DNA of 64,000 bases. Source: Solwaraspora sp. WMMD792. Lineage in GTDB: Bacteria > Actinomycetota > Actinomycetes > Mycobacteriales > Micromonosporaceae. The stretch spans positions 4,402,001 to 4,466,000 of the forward strand of contig NZ_JARUBH010000009.1 of NCBI RefSeq assembly GCF_029626105.1, read 5' to 3'. Shown in pieces: positions 1-8,415 of this stretch (positions are counted from its first letter, which is position 1; each line of letters begins with the position of its first letter). Below the pieces are notes generated by a model, which ran no database searches, was not told the origin of the DNA, and saw nothing but the letters and a program-made list of their open reading frames with translations. The position numbers were made by a program, and so were the translations under genes.

Positions 1-2771
1 GCGGTACCGCCGGGCTGCTTGACCACGAAGCCGCCCTTGGCGCCGACCGGCACGATCACCGCGTTCTTCACCATCTGCGCCTTGACCAGGCCGAGCACCT
101 CGGTACGGAAGTCCTCCCGGCGGTCCGACCAGCGCAGCCCGCCCCGGGCGACCTCACCGAAGCGCAGGTGCACGCCCTCGAACCGGGGCGAGTAGACGAA
201 GATCTCGTACGCCGGCCGGGGCGCCGGCAGGTCCGGGACGGCCTGCGGGTCCAGCTTGATCGCCACGTACGGGACCGGGCGGCCGTCGGCGCCGCGCTGG
301 TAGAAGTTGGTCCGCAGGGTGGCCAGGATCAGCGTCAGGTAGCTGCGCAGGATCCGGTCCTGGTCGAGGCTGTCCACCTCGTCGAACTGGCGGCCGATCA
401 CGGCGACCAGCTCCTGCCCGCGCCGGCGGCGTCGCTCGTCGTCGACGTCGGGCCCCGGCGCGAACCGGGTTTCGAAGAGTTGGATCAGCAGCGCGGCGAT
501 CGCCGGGTAGGCGACGAAGGTGGACTCCATGTACTCCTGGGAGAAGACCGCGCCGGCCTGGCGCAGATACTTCGCGTACGCCCGCAGCACCACCACCTGC
601 CGCCAGGTCAGCCCGGCGCGCAGCACCAGCTCGTTGAGGCCGTCGATCTCCGCCTCACCGCGCCAGGCCGCCGAGAACGCGTTCTCCACGTGCGGCCGGA
701 CCTCGGCCATCGCCCGAGCGCCGACCGGCAGCCGCAGCCCGAAGTCGTACAGGTAGATCCGCTGGTCGACCCGGTCGATCTCGTACGGCCGTTCGTCGAT
801 CACCTGCACGCCGAGCGAGTGCAGTACCGGCAGCACGTCGGACAGCACCATCGGTTCGCCGTACCGGTAGACCTTGAACCGCACGTCACGCTCGTCGACC
901 CCGGTGCCGCCGGGCGGCCGGAACAGGTGCATCTCCAGCTGGCCGGGCTCCTCCAGCAGCTCCAGCTTGGCCAGGTCCTGGACCGCCTCGTACGCGGTGT
1001 GCTCCTCCTTGTACCCCTCCGGGTAGGCGTCGGCGTACCGCCGGTGCAGTGACTTGGCCGACTCGTCGCCCAGCTTGCGTTCCAGCACCAGCCGGAAGTC
1101 GTCCTCCCACAGCCGGGTGGCCTCGGCGAGCAGTTCGGCGAGCCGGTCCGGGTCCAGCTCGGCGGGCGGCGACGCCGGGTCGGTACGCACGATGAAGTGC
1201 ACCCGGGCCAGCATCGACTCGGTGACCCGGGTGGTGTAGTCGACGCCGACGCCGTTGAGCTCGCGCAGCAGGATCTGCTGCATCCGTAGCCGGTTGTGCG
1301 TGGTGAACCGGTCCCGGGGCAGGTAGATCAGGCAGGACAGGAACCGCCCGTACCCGTCGGAGCGCAGGAACAGCCGCAGCTGCCGGCGGCCGGCCATCCG
1401 CAGCACCCCGAGTACGGCGTGGTAGAGGTCGTCGGTGCGGATCTGGAACAGCTCGTCGCGCGGGTAGGTCTCCAGGATCTGCAGCAGGTCCTTGCCGGAG
1501 TGGCTGCGCGGGCTGAGCCCGGAGCGTTCCAGCACCTCGGCGACCTTGCGCCGGACCACCGGCAGCTCCTGCACGCTGGTCCGGTACGCGGCGGTGGAGA
1601 ACAGCCCGAGGAACCGGCGCTCGCCGACCACTGCCCCGGCCGAGTCGAAGACCTTGACGCCGACGTAGTCGAGGTAGGCGGCCCGGTGCACGGTGGCCCG
1701 CGAGTTGGCCTTGGTGATGATCAGCAGCCGCTGCTCCAGCGCCTTCGCCGCCGCCTGCGGGGTCATCGAGGTGAGCGGGCGCGGCCGGGTCTGGTCCTGG
1801 CGCAGGATGCCCAGCCCGGAACCGAGCACCGCTACCAGCGCCTTGTCCCCGTCCGCGCTGTCGACCAGCCGGTACTCCCGGTAGCCGAGAAAGGTGAAGT
1901 GGTCGTCGGCCAGCCAGCGCAGCAGCTCGACCGAGTCGGTGAGGTCCTTCTCCGGCACCGGCGGCGCGTCGGGTGATCCGGGCTCGGCCCGGTCGAGTTC
2001 GTCGGCCAGGGCCAGCGCCCGCTGCCGCATCCGGGGCCAGTCCTCCACCGCTTCCCGTACGTCGGTGAGGACCCGCTGCAGGTCGCGGCGCAGCCGGTCC
2101 AGGTCACCGGCGATCCGGATCGGGTCGATCTCGATCCGGATCCAGCTCTCCACCAGGTCGCCGTCGATCGCGTCGTCCGGCTCGACGTCGGCCGCCACCT
2201 CGGTGAGCTGGCCGAGTGGTTCGCGGCGGACCACCACCAGCGGGTGGACCAGCAGGTGGACGTCGAAGTGCCGTTCGGTGAGCAGCGCGGTCACCGAGTC
2301 GACCAGGAACGGCATGTCGTCAGTGACGATCTCGACGATCGTGTACGGCCGGCCGTCGCCGGGCGGGGTCAGCCGCAGCTTCAACTCGCCGGGCAGCCGG
2401 TGCCCGGCCAGCTCCCGGTGTGCCCGGGCGGCGTCGAGCATCTCCTGCGGGCGGCAGCCGACCAGCTCCTCGTCGGCGGCGAACCGCCAGAACCGGTCCA
2501 CCAGGGAGGCGGCGTCGTGGTCGGTGTCGGCCAGCGACACCGCCTGGGCGATCAGCCGCTCGGCGCTGGGCATCGGCTCGTCGTACCCGGTGTCGTCGGT
2601 GTCGTCGACCACGGCGGCCAGCGCCGACTCCGGCGGCGCGAACGTCTGGAGGTCGAACACCTCGTCCGGGTCCGGCTCGGACTGGCGGTGCGGGCCGGTG
2701 CTCTGCCGGCGACGCTGCCCGTCACCGCCCGAGGCCTGACGTTTCGACTTCGTGACCGGACGGCGGTTCAT
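1..2771 (-). CDS. NAD-specific glutamate dehydrogenase, large (180-kDa) class, N-terminal part
   Basis: This oxidatively deaminates glutamate to 2-oxoglutarate and ammonium with NAD, in the cytoplasm. About 923 residues are visible; the family is usually 1550-1650, so the C-terminal catalytic and regulatory part lies beyond the left edge. The family's N-terminal regulatory region reads through cleanly (IVTDDMPFLVDSVTALL, FTFLGYREYRL, RPHVENAFSAAWRGEAEIDGLN). The last residues seen, RGGLRWSDRREDFRTEVLGL then QMVKNAVIVPVGAKGGFV, are the start of the catalytic core, including the Lys-rich glutamate site. I chose ATG 2771 because GAGGGGAG (2781-2788) sits 9 bases upstream. It is transcribed divergently from the penicillin-binding protein. 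A hairpin-forming inverted repeat lies just before the ribosome site. The identification is firm; the exact start is less so. Confidence 0.93.
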   Translation of the reverse strand, partial: MNRRPVTKSKRQASGGDGQRRRQSTGPHRQSEPDPDEVFDLQTFAPPESALAAVVDDTDDTGYDEPMPSAERLIAQAVSLADTDHDAASLVDRFWRFAADEELVGCRPQEMLDAARAHRELAGHRLPGELKLRLTPPGDGRPYTIVEIVTDDMPFLVDSVTALLTERHFDVHLLVHPLVVVRREPLGQLTEVAADVEPDDAIDGDLVESWIRIEIDPIRIAGDLDRLRRDLQRVLTDVREAVEDWPRMRQRALALADELDRAEPGSPDAPPVPEKDLTDSVELLRWLADDHFTFLGYREYRLVDSADGDKALVAVLGSGLGILRQDQTRPRPLTSMTPQAAAKALEQRLLIITKANSRATVHRAAYLDYVGVKVFDSAGAVVGERRFLGLFSTAAYRTSVQELPVVRRKVAEVLERSGLSPRSHSGKDLLQILETYPRDELFQIRTDDLYHAVLGVLRMAGRRQLRLFLRSDGYGRFLSCLIYLPRDRFTTHNRLRMQQILLRELNGVGVDYTTRVTESMLARVHFIVRTDPASPPAELDPDRLAELLAEATRLWEDDFRLVLERKLGDESAKSLHRRYADAYPEGYKEEHTAYEAVQDLAKLELLEEPGQLEMHLFRPPGGTGVDERDVRFKVYRYGEPMVLSDVLPVLHSLGVQVIDERPYEIDRVDQRIYLYDFGLRLPVGARAMAEVRPHVENAFSAAWRGEAEIDGLNELVLRAGLTWRQVVVLRAYAKYLRQAGAVFSQEYMESTFVAYPAIAALLIQLFETRFAPGPDVDDERRRRRGQELVAVIGRQFDEVDSLDQDRILRSYLTLILATLRTNFYQRGADGRPVPYVAIKLDPQAVPDLPAPRPAYEIFVYSPRFEGVHLRFGEVARGGLRWSDRREDFRTEVLGLVKAQMVKNAVIVPVGAKGGFVVKQPGGT

Positions 2772-2790
2772 TGGCGCAGACTCCCCTCGG

Positions 2791-2808
2791 CCCCACCACG
2801 TTGTGGGG
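2791..2808. promoter_or_regulatory. Inverted repeat in the gdh leader
   Basis: CCCCAC (2791-2796) and GTGGGG (2803-2808) form a perfect 6-bp dyad with a 6-base spacer. It lies about 20 bases upstream of the glutamate dehydrogenase start and 3 bases from its ribosome site. It could be an operator or a leader hairpin affecting translation. I do not recognise it as the site of a known regulator. Confidence 0.35.
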
Positions 2809-3020
2809 TCAACCTCGGCCAAGCCTATTCCTCCCGGATCGTCGTTCCGACGGCACACCGGCACCCCGCCGTCGGCTTGGCGACACCGTCTGACCACGTC
2901 GGGTGACATGGTCTGGACGAAACGGGACAACGGTTCATCCGGTACCCCGGGGGACAGCGGTCCATGCGCGCACGTACTACCGTTCCGGTGTCCGCCATGC
3001 GTCCGGAAGGGGGCCGTCGC

Positions 3021-4946
3021 ATGCGCCGCAAGGCGACCGTCGCGACCGCGCTGCTACTCGCCGTCACCGCACTGACCAGCTGCTCCTCCGACGACGGGCC
3101 GGACGCCACGGTCTCGGCCTTCATCGACGGCTGGCACTCCGGTGACCTCACCGACATCGGCTTCATCACCCCGGCCGGCGAACGGGTGCCCGCCACTGAC
3201 GTCGCCGAGGAGCTGACCGCCCTCTCCGGGGACCTGAAGGACACGCCGCCGCAGCTGCGCCCGGACGGCGACGCCGAGGTGACCGAGGACATCGCGACCG
3301 CCACCATCGCCGTCGAATGGACGCTCCCCGGCGACGTCCGGTGGAGCTACCCGACGTCGGTCCGGCTACGCCGGGGTGCCGACGACGCCTGGCAGATCAT
3401 CTGGGAGCCGGCGATCGTCCACAAGCGGCTCGGCAGCGGCGACCGGCTGGCACTGAACCGGCTCGCCCCGCCCCGCGGCGCCATCCTCGACGGGGCCGGG
3501 CAGCCGATCGTCGCGCCGCGCCCGGTGGTGGTGGTCGGCGTACAGCCCAGCGAGGTCGACGACCCGGCCGCCCTGGCCGCCGAGCTCGACGCCGCGTTCC
3601 GGGCGATCCGACCGGCGATCAGCCCGCCGGTCGACGTCTCCGGGCTCGCGGACCGGCTCGACGCGGCGAAGCCGGACGCCTTCGTCGAGGTGGTCACCCT
3701 GCGCGAGGAGGCGTACGAACAGATCCGCGACCGCATCTACGAGCTGCCCGGTACCAAGTTCCGCCGGCAGGAGTGGGACCTGGCCCCCACCCGGGAGTTC
3801 GCCCGCGCGCTGCTCGGCACCGTCGACCCGGTGCAGCGGCAGGACATGGAGGCGCACCCCGGCCGGTACGAGGCCGGCGACCTGGTCGGCCACGGCGGCC
3901 TGCAGGGCGGGTACGAGGAGCGGCTACGCGGCGTACCCGGGTATTCGGTGCAGATCGTCGGGACCGCTCCGGACGGCAGCGTCTCCGGCGACGAGGTGGT
4001 GTTCCGCGCCGACGCCCGGCCGGGCGAGCCGTTGCGGACCACGTTGGACACGGTCGTGCAGACCGCCGCCGACGCCGCGCTGGCCGACGAGGAGCAGCGC
4101 GCCGCGCTGGTGGCGGTGCGGGTCAGCGACGGCGCGCTGGTCGCCGTCGCCAACGGCCCCGACGGTGGTACGGAGAACCTGGCGTTGACCGCACAGGTCC
4201 CGCCCGGCTCCACGTTCAAGATGGTCAGCGCGCTCGGCCTGCTCGAAGCCGGCGCGGTCGACCCGGACGCGCCGGTCGACTGCCCGAAGACGGCCACCGT
4301 CGACGGGCGCACGTTCACCAACTCCGACGGCTTCGAGCTGGGCCGGGTGCCGTTCCGGACCGCCTTCGCCAAGTCGTGCAACACCACTTTCGTCGAGCTG
4401 GCCCCGCAGTTGGAGGCGGACGGGCTGGCCGAGGCGGGCCGGCTGCTCGGGTTGGAAGGCGAGTGGCGGCTCGGCGTGTCGGCGTTCACCGGCGCGGTCT
4501 CCGCCGGTGGCCCGCCGGCGGAACGGGCCGCCGCCGCCTTCGGCCAGGGCACCACGCTGGTCAGCCCGGTGGCGATGGCCGGCGCCACCGCTGCGGTCGT
4601 CCGGGGGCAGTGGCGCCAGCCGACGCTCATCGTCGAGCCGACGCCGCCGTCGGCGGTGCCGGACGGTCCGCAGTTGGACCCGGCGGCGGTGCAGGCGCTG
4701 CGGACGATGATGCGTGAGGTGGTCACCGACGGCACCGGGCAGGCGTTGCGGGACGTGCCGGGCGAGCCGGTGCATGGCAAGACCGGCACGGCCGAGTACG
4801 ACGACGACCCGGCGAACACGCACGCCTGGTTCATCGGCTGGCAGGGCGACCTGGCCTTCGCCGTCTTCGTCGAGCAGGGCGGCTCCGGCTCCGGCCAGGC
4901 GGTCCCGATCGCCGAGCGGTTCCTACGTGGCCTCGCCACCGACTGA
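3021..4946 (+). CDS. Penicillin-binding protein, lipoprotein-anchored, with MecA_N/NTF2-like domain
   Basis: This is a peptidoglycan D,D-transpeptidase (class B PBP) of 641 residues. The start ATG 3021 has GGAAGGGGG (3005-3013) 7 bases upstream and gives a lipoprotein signal peptide (hydrophobic run, lipobox LTSC near residue 18), so it is probably anchored to the outer face of the membrane. Earlier in-frame ATGs (2964, 2997) would spoil the signal. Order of domains: an NTF2-like MecA_N domain (about 25-145), a PBP dimerisation domain, then the transpeptidase. The three catalytic motifs are intact: STFK with nucleophile Ser397 and Lys400, SCN at 452-454 and KTGT at 587-590. MecA_N proteins are often low-affinity PBPs, so intrinsic beta-lactam tolerance is possible, but this is inference. 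It is a monocistronic, divergent neighbour of gdh. Confidence 0.93.
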   Translation: MRRKATVATALLLAVTALTSCSSDDGPDATVSAFIDGWHSGDLTDIGFITPAGERVPATDVAEELTALSGDLKDTPPQLRPDGDAEVTEDIATATIAVEWTLPGDVRWSYPTSVRLRRGADDAWQIIWEPAIVHKRLGSGDRLALNRLAPPRGAILDGAGQPIVAPRPVVVVGVQPSEVDDPAALAAELDAAFRAIRPAISPPVDVSGLADRLDAAKPDAFVEVVTLREEAYEQIRDRIYELPGTKFRRQEWDLAPTREFARALLGTVDPVQRQDMEAHPGRYEAGDLVGHGGLQGGYEERLRGVPGYSVQIVGTAPDGSVSGDEVVFRADARPGEPLRTTLDTVVQTAADAALADEEQRAALVAVRVSDGALVAVANGPDGGTENLALTAQVPPGSTFKMVSALGLLEAGAVDPDAPVDCPKTATVDGRTFTNSDGFELGRVPFRTAFAKSCNTTFVELAPQLEADGLAEAGRLLGLEGEWRLGVSAFTGAVSAGGPPAERAAAAFGQGTTLVSPVAMAGATAAVVRGQWRQPTLIVEPTPPSAVPDGPQLDPAAVQALRTMMREVVTDGTGQALRDVPGEPVHGKTGTAEYDDDPANTHAWFIGWQGDLAFAVFVEQGGSGSGQAVPIAERFLRGLATD

Positions 4947-5048
4947 CCCAACCCACCGGGTACGATCCGGCCTTCAAACTGCTCCTGCCCGGCTCGTCGT
5001 ACGGCCGCTGACAGCCGCGCCGTCGGGCACTTCGCGAGTCGCGGCGGA

Positions 5049-5338
5049 TCAGTGCTTCCTGACCAGATTCTCGATGACGTCGGCCAGCTCGGAGATCGTT
5101 TGACGTCCGGCAAGCTCGATGGTGGCTCCACGTCTGAGAAGCGGCTCAACGGTCCGGACGTACTCGGCGATCTCCGCGTGCTGATCGGAAGTTCTTCCAT
5201 AGGGGTTCGTCCGACGAATCACTCGCTGGAGAAGAACCCCAGCGGCGCGCTGAGGACGACATGGTGAAAGCGGTCGTAGAAGCGGACCTGGGTGGTCTTC
5301 CCTGCGCCCGACGTGCCGGCCACCGGTACCCGCGCCAC
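5049..5338 (-). pseudogene. Broken P-loop ATPase/kinase remnant (frameshift plus internal deletion)
   Basis: Reading leftward from GTG 5338, one frame gives a Walker A loop (GTSGAGKTT), then at once YDRFHHVVLSAPLGFFSSE and a stop. Shifting frame near 5240 continues as LLQRVIRRTNPYGRTSDQH and runs to a stop at 5049-5051 through EPLLRRGATIELAG. In the family of small AAA/shikimate-kinase-like ATPases these pieces belong to one protein: P-loop first, then HVVLLSAP, then TNPYGR, then an ELD-type C-terminus. Here about 60-70 residues between the Walker A loop and HVVL are missing, and the D codon of the APLD-type motif has lost two bases. The gene is almost certainly dead. What the ancestor acted on cannot be told. 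Confidence 0.75.
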
Positions 5339-5377
5339 CTCCCCACGGTAGATGGTCGGGGCCTGGCGCTCCTAGCG

Positions 5378-7162
5378 TCATGACCAGGTCTTCTTCGTCT
5401 CGGTTGTGGTGAGGGCGTGGGTGCCGTCGGGGTGGAGGCGGATGGTGGCGGGCTGGCCGGGTTGGGTGGCGGCGTGGCGGCGTAGCTGGGTGATGCAGGT
5501 TGTGGTGTCGGGGAGGGTTCCGGCCGTCGCGGGCTGTTGTGGGACGGGTATCGGCGTGGCCGGGTTGGTGTGGATGGTGGCGCGCAGTGCGCCGTGCAGG
5601 TAGCGGTAGCAGAGTGCGACGGCTTCGGGCAGGCTGGCGCTGGTGGGGACGGGGTCGACGGCCAGGGGTGTGGTGGGGTCGACGACCCGGACGGACCAGG
5701 AGTGGCCTTGGGACAGTTCGGGTCGGCCGATGGTGTTGCGGTGGTCGATGACGGTGATGTCGAGGGCGAGGCCGAGGCCGCGGATCAGGGCGGCGACCTG
5801 GTCGGGGGTGGGGCCGGGCCAGCCGGTGGCGAGGACCATGATGCGGGCGCCGTCGTGGGTGGCGCCGACTTCACCGAGGTACGCGTCGAGCGGGTCGCCG
5901 CCGCCGTGGGGGACCTGGCTGACACCCAGGCGTAGGTGCTGGTCGATGCTGTGTTCGCCGTCGATGTCGGTCAGGTCGGTCGGCCGCACACCGAACTGTG
6001 CCGCGAGCGCCCCGATCTGGTAGTGCTCGGGCAGCTGCCACACGGTGGAGCCGGACAGCCGGTCGGCGGGTACGAGAGTCGGCGGCGGCTGGTCGCTGTC
6101 GGGTCGCCAGTTGCGGTGCACGGTCCGGCCACGCAGGTCGGTGACGGTCAGCACCGCGCCGCGCCGGACCCGCCGGGTGCCGTAACAGTCCAGGCAGAAC
6201 GGCGGATCGGGCCGGTCGGCGCACCGCGTGCAGGGGTGGGCGGGGATCGGCTCGCCCCAGTGTTTCGGCGCCGGCGGCTCCCAGCCACGCACGAATGTCC
6301 CGGGGGTGTCGGCGGGTCGCAGGCTGGTGTGCCACCAGTGCCGGTTACGCCAGATGGCCTGCCCGCCGCCGTGCTGCTCGGCGTCGGCGATCATGCGTCG
6401 TTCGACCTGGTCCAGGTCGTGGCCGCCGGGGTGCCCGTCCAACCCCACCGGCACCGGGCGCGCGGCCAACGCCTCGTCGGTGAGGTAGTGGGCGGGCAGC
6501 TGCGGGTTGGCGACGGTCAGGCCGGTCACCGCCCGTTCGGCGGGGATGGTGGCGAGCGCGGTCGGCAGGTCGGCGATCCACCGGTGCTGATAGTCGGGCA
6601 CCGCACCGCCGGCATGCTCGAACCGGACGTCCCAGCTCAGCCCACGCCCGATCGAGCTGGGCCGCACTTCGAGGACCAGGTCGACGTGCAACTGGTCGGC
6701 GAGCGCGCACAACCGGCCGAGCAGCCGGCCCGGGTCGCCGGGTGGCGGCGGCGCAGTGCTGCGGCCGATCAGCACCAGCCACGGCGTGGCGGGCCGCTCG
6801 GCGAGCGCCACCGCCTCCCACCGCAGCCGATCCCGCTCCGGAACGGTGGGCTGCCACTGCCGGGGCAGCGTCAACCCCGAAGACGGCAGCCGGCCCGGTT
6901 CGTCGGGGAAGTCCGGGTCACGCAACGTCGCGGCGGCCACCCCGGCACGCTGGGCGAGGTCCGTGACGATCGGCGCGTACGGCAACCACCACGTCCCACC
7001 CGGCGTCGGCAACGGCGTGAACGAGCCGGGCACCAGGCTGGTCGACGCCACCTGCCCGGTGTCGAGGTTCGCGACGGTGAACACCCGTTGCGCCCGCCGC
7101 CGCTCGGATCCATACCCGACGATGTGCAGTGAGCCGGCCGGCACCTTGTTGACGCCGTTCAC
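5378..7162 (-). CDS. Hypothetical protein with a four-cysteine zinc-ribbon motif
   Basis: A 594-residue protein that I do not recognise functionally. It starts at GTG 7162, overlapping the upstream DivIVA-domain gene by four bases (GTGA), so the two are probably translationally coupled. The only clear motif is a CxxC-x8-CxxC-Y-G element (Cys311, Cys314, Cys323, Cys326), resembling DnaJ-type or treble-clef zinc ribbons. The rest is a soluble, Pro-rich mixed sequence with no signal peptide or membrane span. The N-terminal part has a domain that mentions no known active site; residues 350-560 contain a region of alternating strands and helices. Its company (DivIVA domain, tiny genes, XRE/DUF397 pair, dead ATPase) suggests an accessory, lineage-specific role. 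Confidence 0.7.
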   Translation of the reverse strand: MNGVNKVPAGSLHIVGYGSERRRAQRVFTVANLDTGQVASTSLVPGSFTPLPTPGGTWWLPYAPIVTDLAQRAGVAAATLRDPDFPDEPGRLPSSGLTLPRQWQPTVPERDRLRWEAVALAERPATPWLVLIGRSTAPPPPGDPGRLLGRLCALADQLHVDLVLEVRPSSIGRGLSWDVRFEHAGGAVPDYQHRWIADLPTALATIPAERAVTGLTVANPQLPAHYLTDEALAARPVPVGLDGHPGGHDLDQVERRMIADAEQHGGGQAIWRNRHWWHTSLRPADTPGTFVRGWEPPAPKHWGEPIPAHPCTRCADRPDPPFCLDCYGTRRVRRGAVLTVTDLRGRTVHRNWRPDSDQPPPTLVPADRLSGSTVWQLPEHYQIGALAAQFGVRPTDLTDIDGEHSIDQHLRLGVSQVPHGGGDPLDAYLGEVGATHDGARIMVLATGWPGPTPDQVAALIRGLGLALDITVIDHRNTIGRPELSQGHSWSVRVVDPTTPLAVDPVPTSASLPEAVALCYRYLHGALRATIHTNPATPIPVPQQPATAGTLPDTTTCITQLRRHAATQPGQPATIRLHPDGTHALTTTETKKTWS

Positions 7163-7572
7163 GCCGCCACCCCCGCCCCGAACCGGTGGGTCTGCTCGAA
7201 CTGCTGCGACTGCCAGTCCCGCAACGCCTGCTTGACCCGCACGTTCTCCTCCCGGGTGGCGGTCAGTTCGGCGCGCAGCGCGGTCAACTCGTCGGCCACC
7301 AGGTGCAGAAACGCCCGCACCTCGACCGGGTCGCAGCCACGCCGGACACGGTCGCCGAACGCGCGGTCGCGGACCATGCCAGGGCTGATCGACGGCCGCA
7401 CCGGCCGCCCGTACAAGTGACCGGCGGTGTTCGGGGCGGGCCGCACCGGCCGGCGCTGACCGGCATCGGCGTCGGCCGGCCGCCGGTTGTGGCGGGCGAT
7501 CTCGGCGAGCAACCGCCGGTTACGCCGGCTCCGCACCGGAGCCCGCCGGAACAGGTCAAGGAACCTACGCAC
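7159..7572 (-). CDS. Small DivIVA-domain protein
   Basis: 137 residues. GTG 7572 is preferred because AAAGGTGG lies 8 bases before it; an earlier in-frame GTG (7584) would sit on top of that site. The N-terminus is very basic (about 45 residues, RRNRRLL and similar). Residues about 70-125 carry the DivIVA signature seen in actinomycete proteins: RDRAFGDRVRRGCDPVEVRAFL followed by a heptad coiled coil. DivIVA domains bind curved membrane and oligomerise. This short version lacks the long tail of Wag31/DivIVA, so it is more likely an adaptor than the polar organiser. It overlaps the 594-residue zinc-ribbon gene downstream, implying a joint function. Confidence 0.75.
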   Translation of the reverse strand: MRRFLDLFRRAPVRSRRNRRLLAEIARHNRRPADADAGQRRPVRPAPNTAGHLYGRPVRPSISPGMVRDRAFGDRVRRGCDPVEVRAFLHLVADELTALRAELTATREENVRVKQALRDWQSQQFEQTHRFGAGVAA

Positions 7573-7671
7573 AGCAGGAACCACCTTTCACACAGTCGAA
7601 AACCTTCAGAAGTACGGATGGAGAGCGCGCGGTTTCGCGTCGCAGTGGTGCCGCCGCCCCAGCAGGAAAGG

Positions 7672-7929
7672 TCAGTGATGTCGGCGTGGACGCGGTGCCC
7701 AGCGGAGACCATCTCGCTGGACGAAGATCTCCCGACGTTCACGGGCCTCGCCGTCGGCTGCCAACACATACCCGGTGAGCCACACCCAGCCGTCGTACGT
7801 CAGCTTTTTGTCTACTGTCGTCACCCGGAACCGGAAACCCCGCCCGGCCGCGAACTGCACACTCGCCCCGCCATCGATGATCAACTCGTCACCGGGCCGG
7901 GGATCGGCCGGTGAACGGTCGGCCGGCAC
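7672..7929 (-). CDS. Small hypothetical protein (85 residues)
   Basis: Starts at GTG 7929, one base after the stop of the small membrane protein upstream, so it is probably coupled. It has a Pro/Asp-rich start (PADRSPADPRPGDEL), a compact beta-rich core (residues about 17-65, with VQFAAGRGFRFRVTTVD and GWVWLTGYVL) and a basic, aromatic C-terminus ending RRHH. The core looks like a small OB or SH3-like barrel, but that is a guess. No catalytic motif is visible. Similar small proteins accompany actinomycete accessory elements, to my knowledge without an assigned function. Confidence 0.55.
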   Translation of the reverse strand: MPADRSPADPRPGDELIIDGGASVQFAAGRGFRFRVTTVDKKLTYDGWVWLTGYVLAADGEARERREIFVQRDGLRWAPRPRRHH

Positions 7930-7930
7930 G

Positions 7931-8059
7931 CTACCGATCGGCGGCGGGCACCGTCGTCCGACCGCAGTCGGGACACCACCGCGACTTGATCTTGAAGCTG
8001 AACAACCCGACGAAGAACCCGAGCAGGATTCCGGAAACCAGGGCACCAAGCGCCACCAT
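7931..8059 (-). CDS. Very small membrane protein with a CxxC motif (42 residues)
   Basis: ATG 8059 is preceded at 7 bases by GGAAGG. The product has one hydrophobic span (residues about 2-21, ALGALVSGILLGFFVGLF), then a short basic stretch (KIKSR) and WCPDCGRTT, a CxxC pair that could bind zinc with a partner or act as a redox dipeptide. The positive residues after the span predict a cytoplasmic C-terminus. It stops one base before the start of the 85-residue gene, so the two form a micro-operon. Short genes like this are easily missed; the ribosome site, codon use and coupling support it being real. Confidence 0.6.
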   Translation of the reverse strand: MVALGALVSGILLGFFVGLFSFKIKSRWCPDCGRTTVPAADR

Positions 8060-8415
8060 GATCAACCCTTCCGATTGGGCTGGGGATGGCCGGGCGGATC
8101 GTTACCGCGACCCGCCCGGTCACCTGGGATTTCAGCGAAACGCAGCGGGAAAACGATCAAGACACTCGCCGTTCCCCGCTACCCGGTAGCCGGCCAGTTG
8201 ATCAACCGTCCACGAAGGTCGTTCCGGCACAGAGTCAACCATCGATCACGCAAAACCGCAACATTCAATTTTTGACTTCATGGTTTTGCCATGTGGCCGG
8301 AGAGGTAGCCGCAGCGGGCGGCTACGCTCGATCAAGATCGTTCGGGTGCAGTGTTAAATTTTTGCCGGACGCGGTCGCCAGGGGTGGCAGCACGCACGGG
8401 AGGGAGGGCTCCACA
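8060..8415. promoter_or_regulatory. Divergent intergenic region with an AT-rich patch
   Basis: 356 bases between the leftward tiny gene and the rightward XRE gene. No coding pattern is convincing. Positions about 8225-8300 are unusually AT-rich for this window and include TTGACT (8273-8278) and the dyad CATGGttttgCCATG (8279-8293), a plausible promoter/operator for the XRE gene. No matching -10 at 17 bases was found, so this is only suggestive. The ribosome site for the XRE gene is GGGAGGG at 8402-8408. Confidence 0.35.

Noticed and set aside
168-2906. Several rightward frames across the gdh region
   Set aside because: They are shadows of the leftward glutamate dehydrogenase, whose conserved residues read through without a break.
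8273-8303. Sigma-70 promoter starting at TTGACT
   Set aside because: No -10 hexamer at a proper distance; kept only as an AT-rich regulatory patch.
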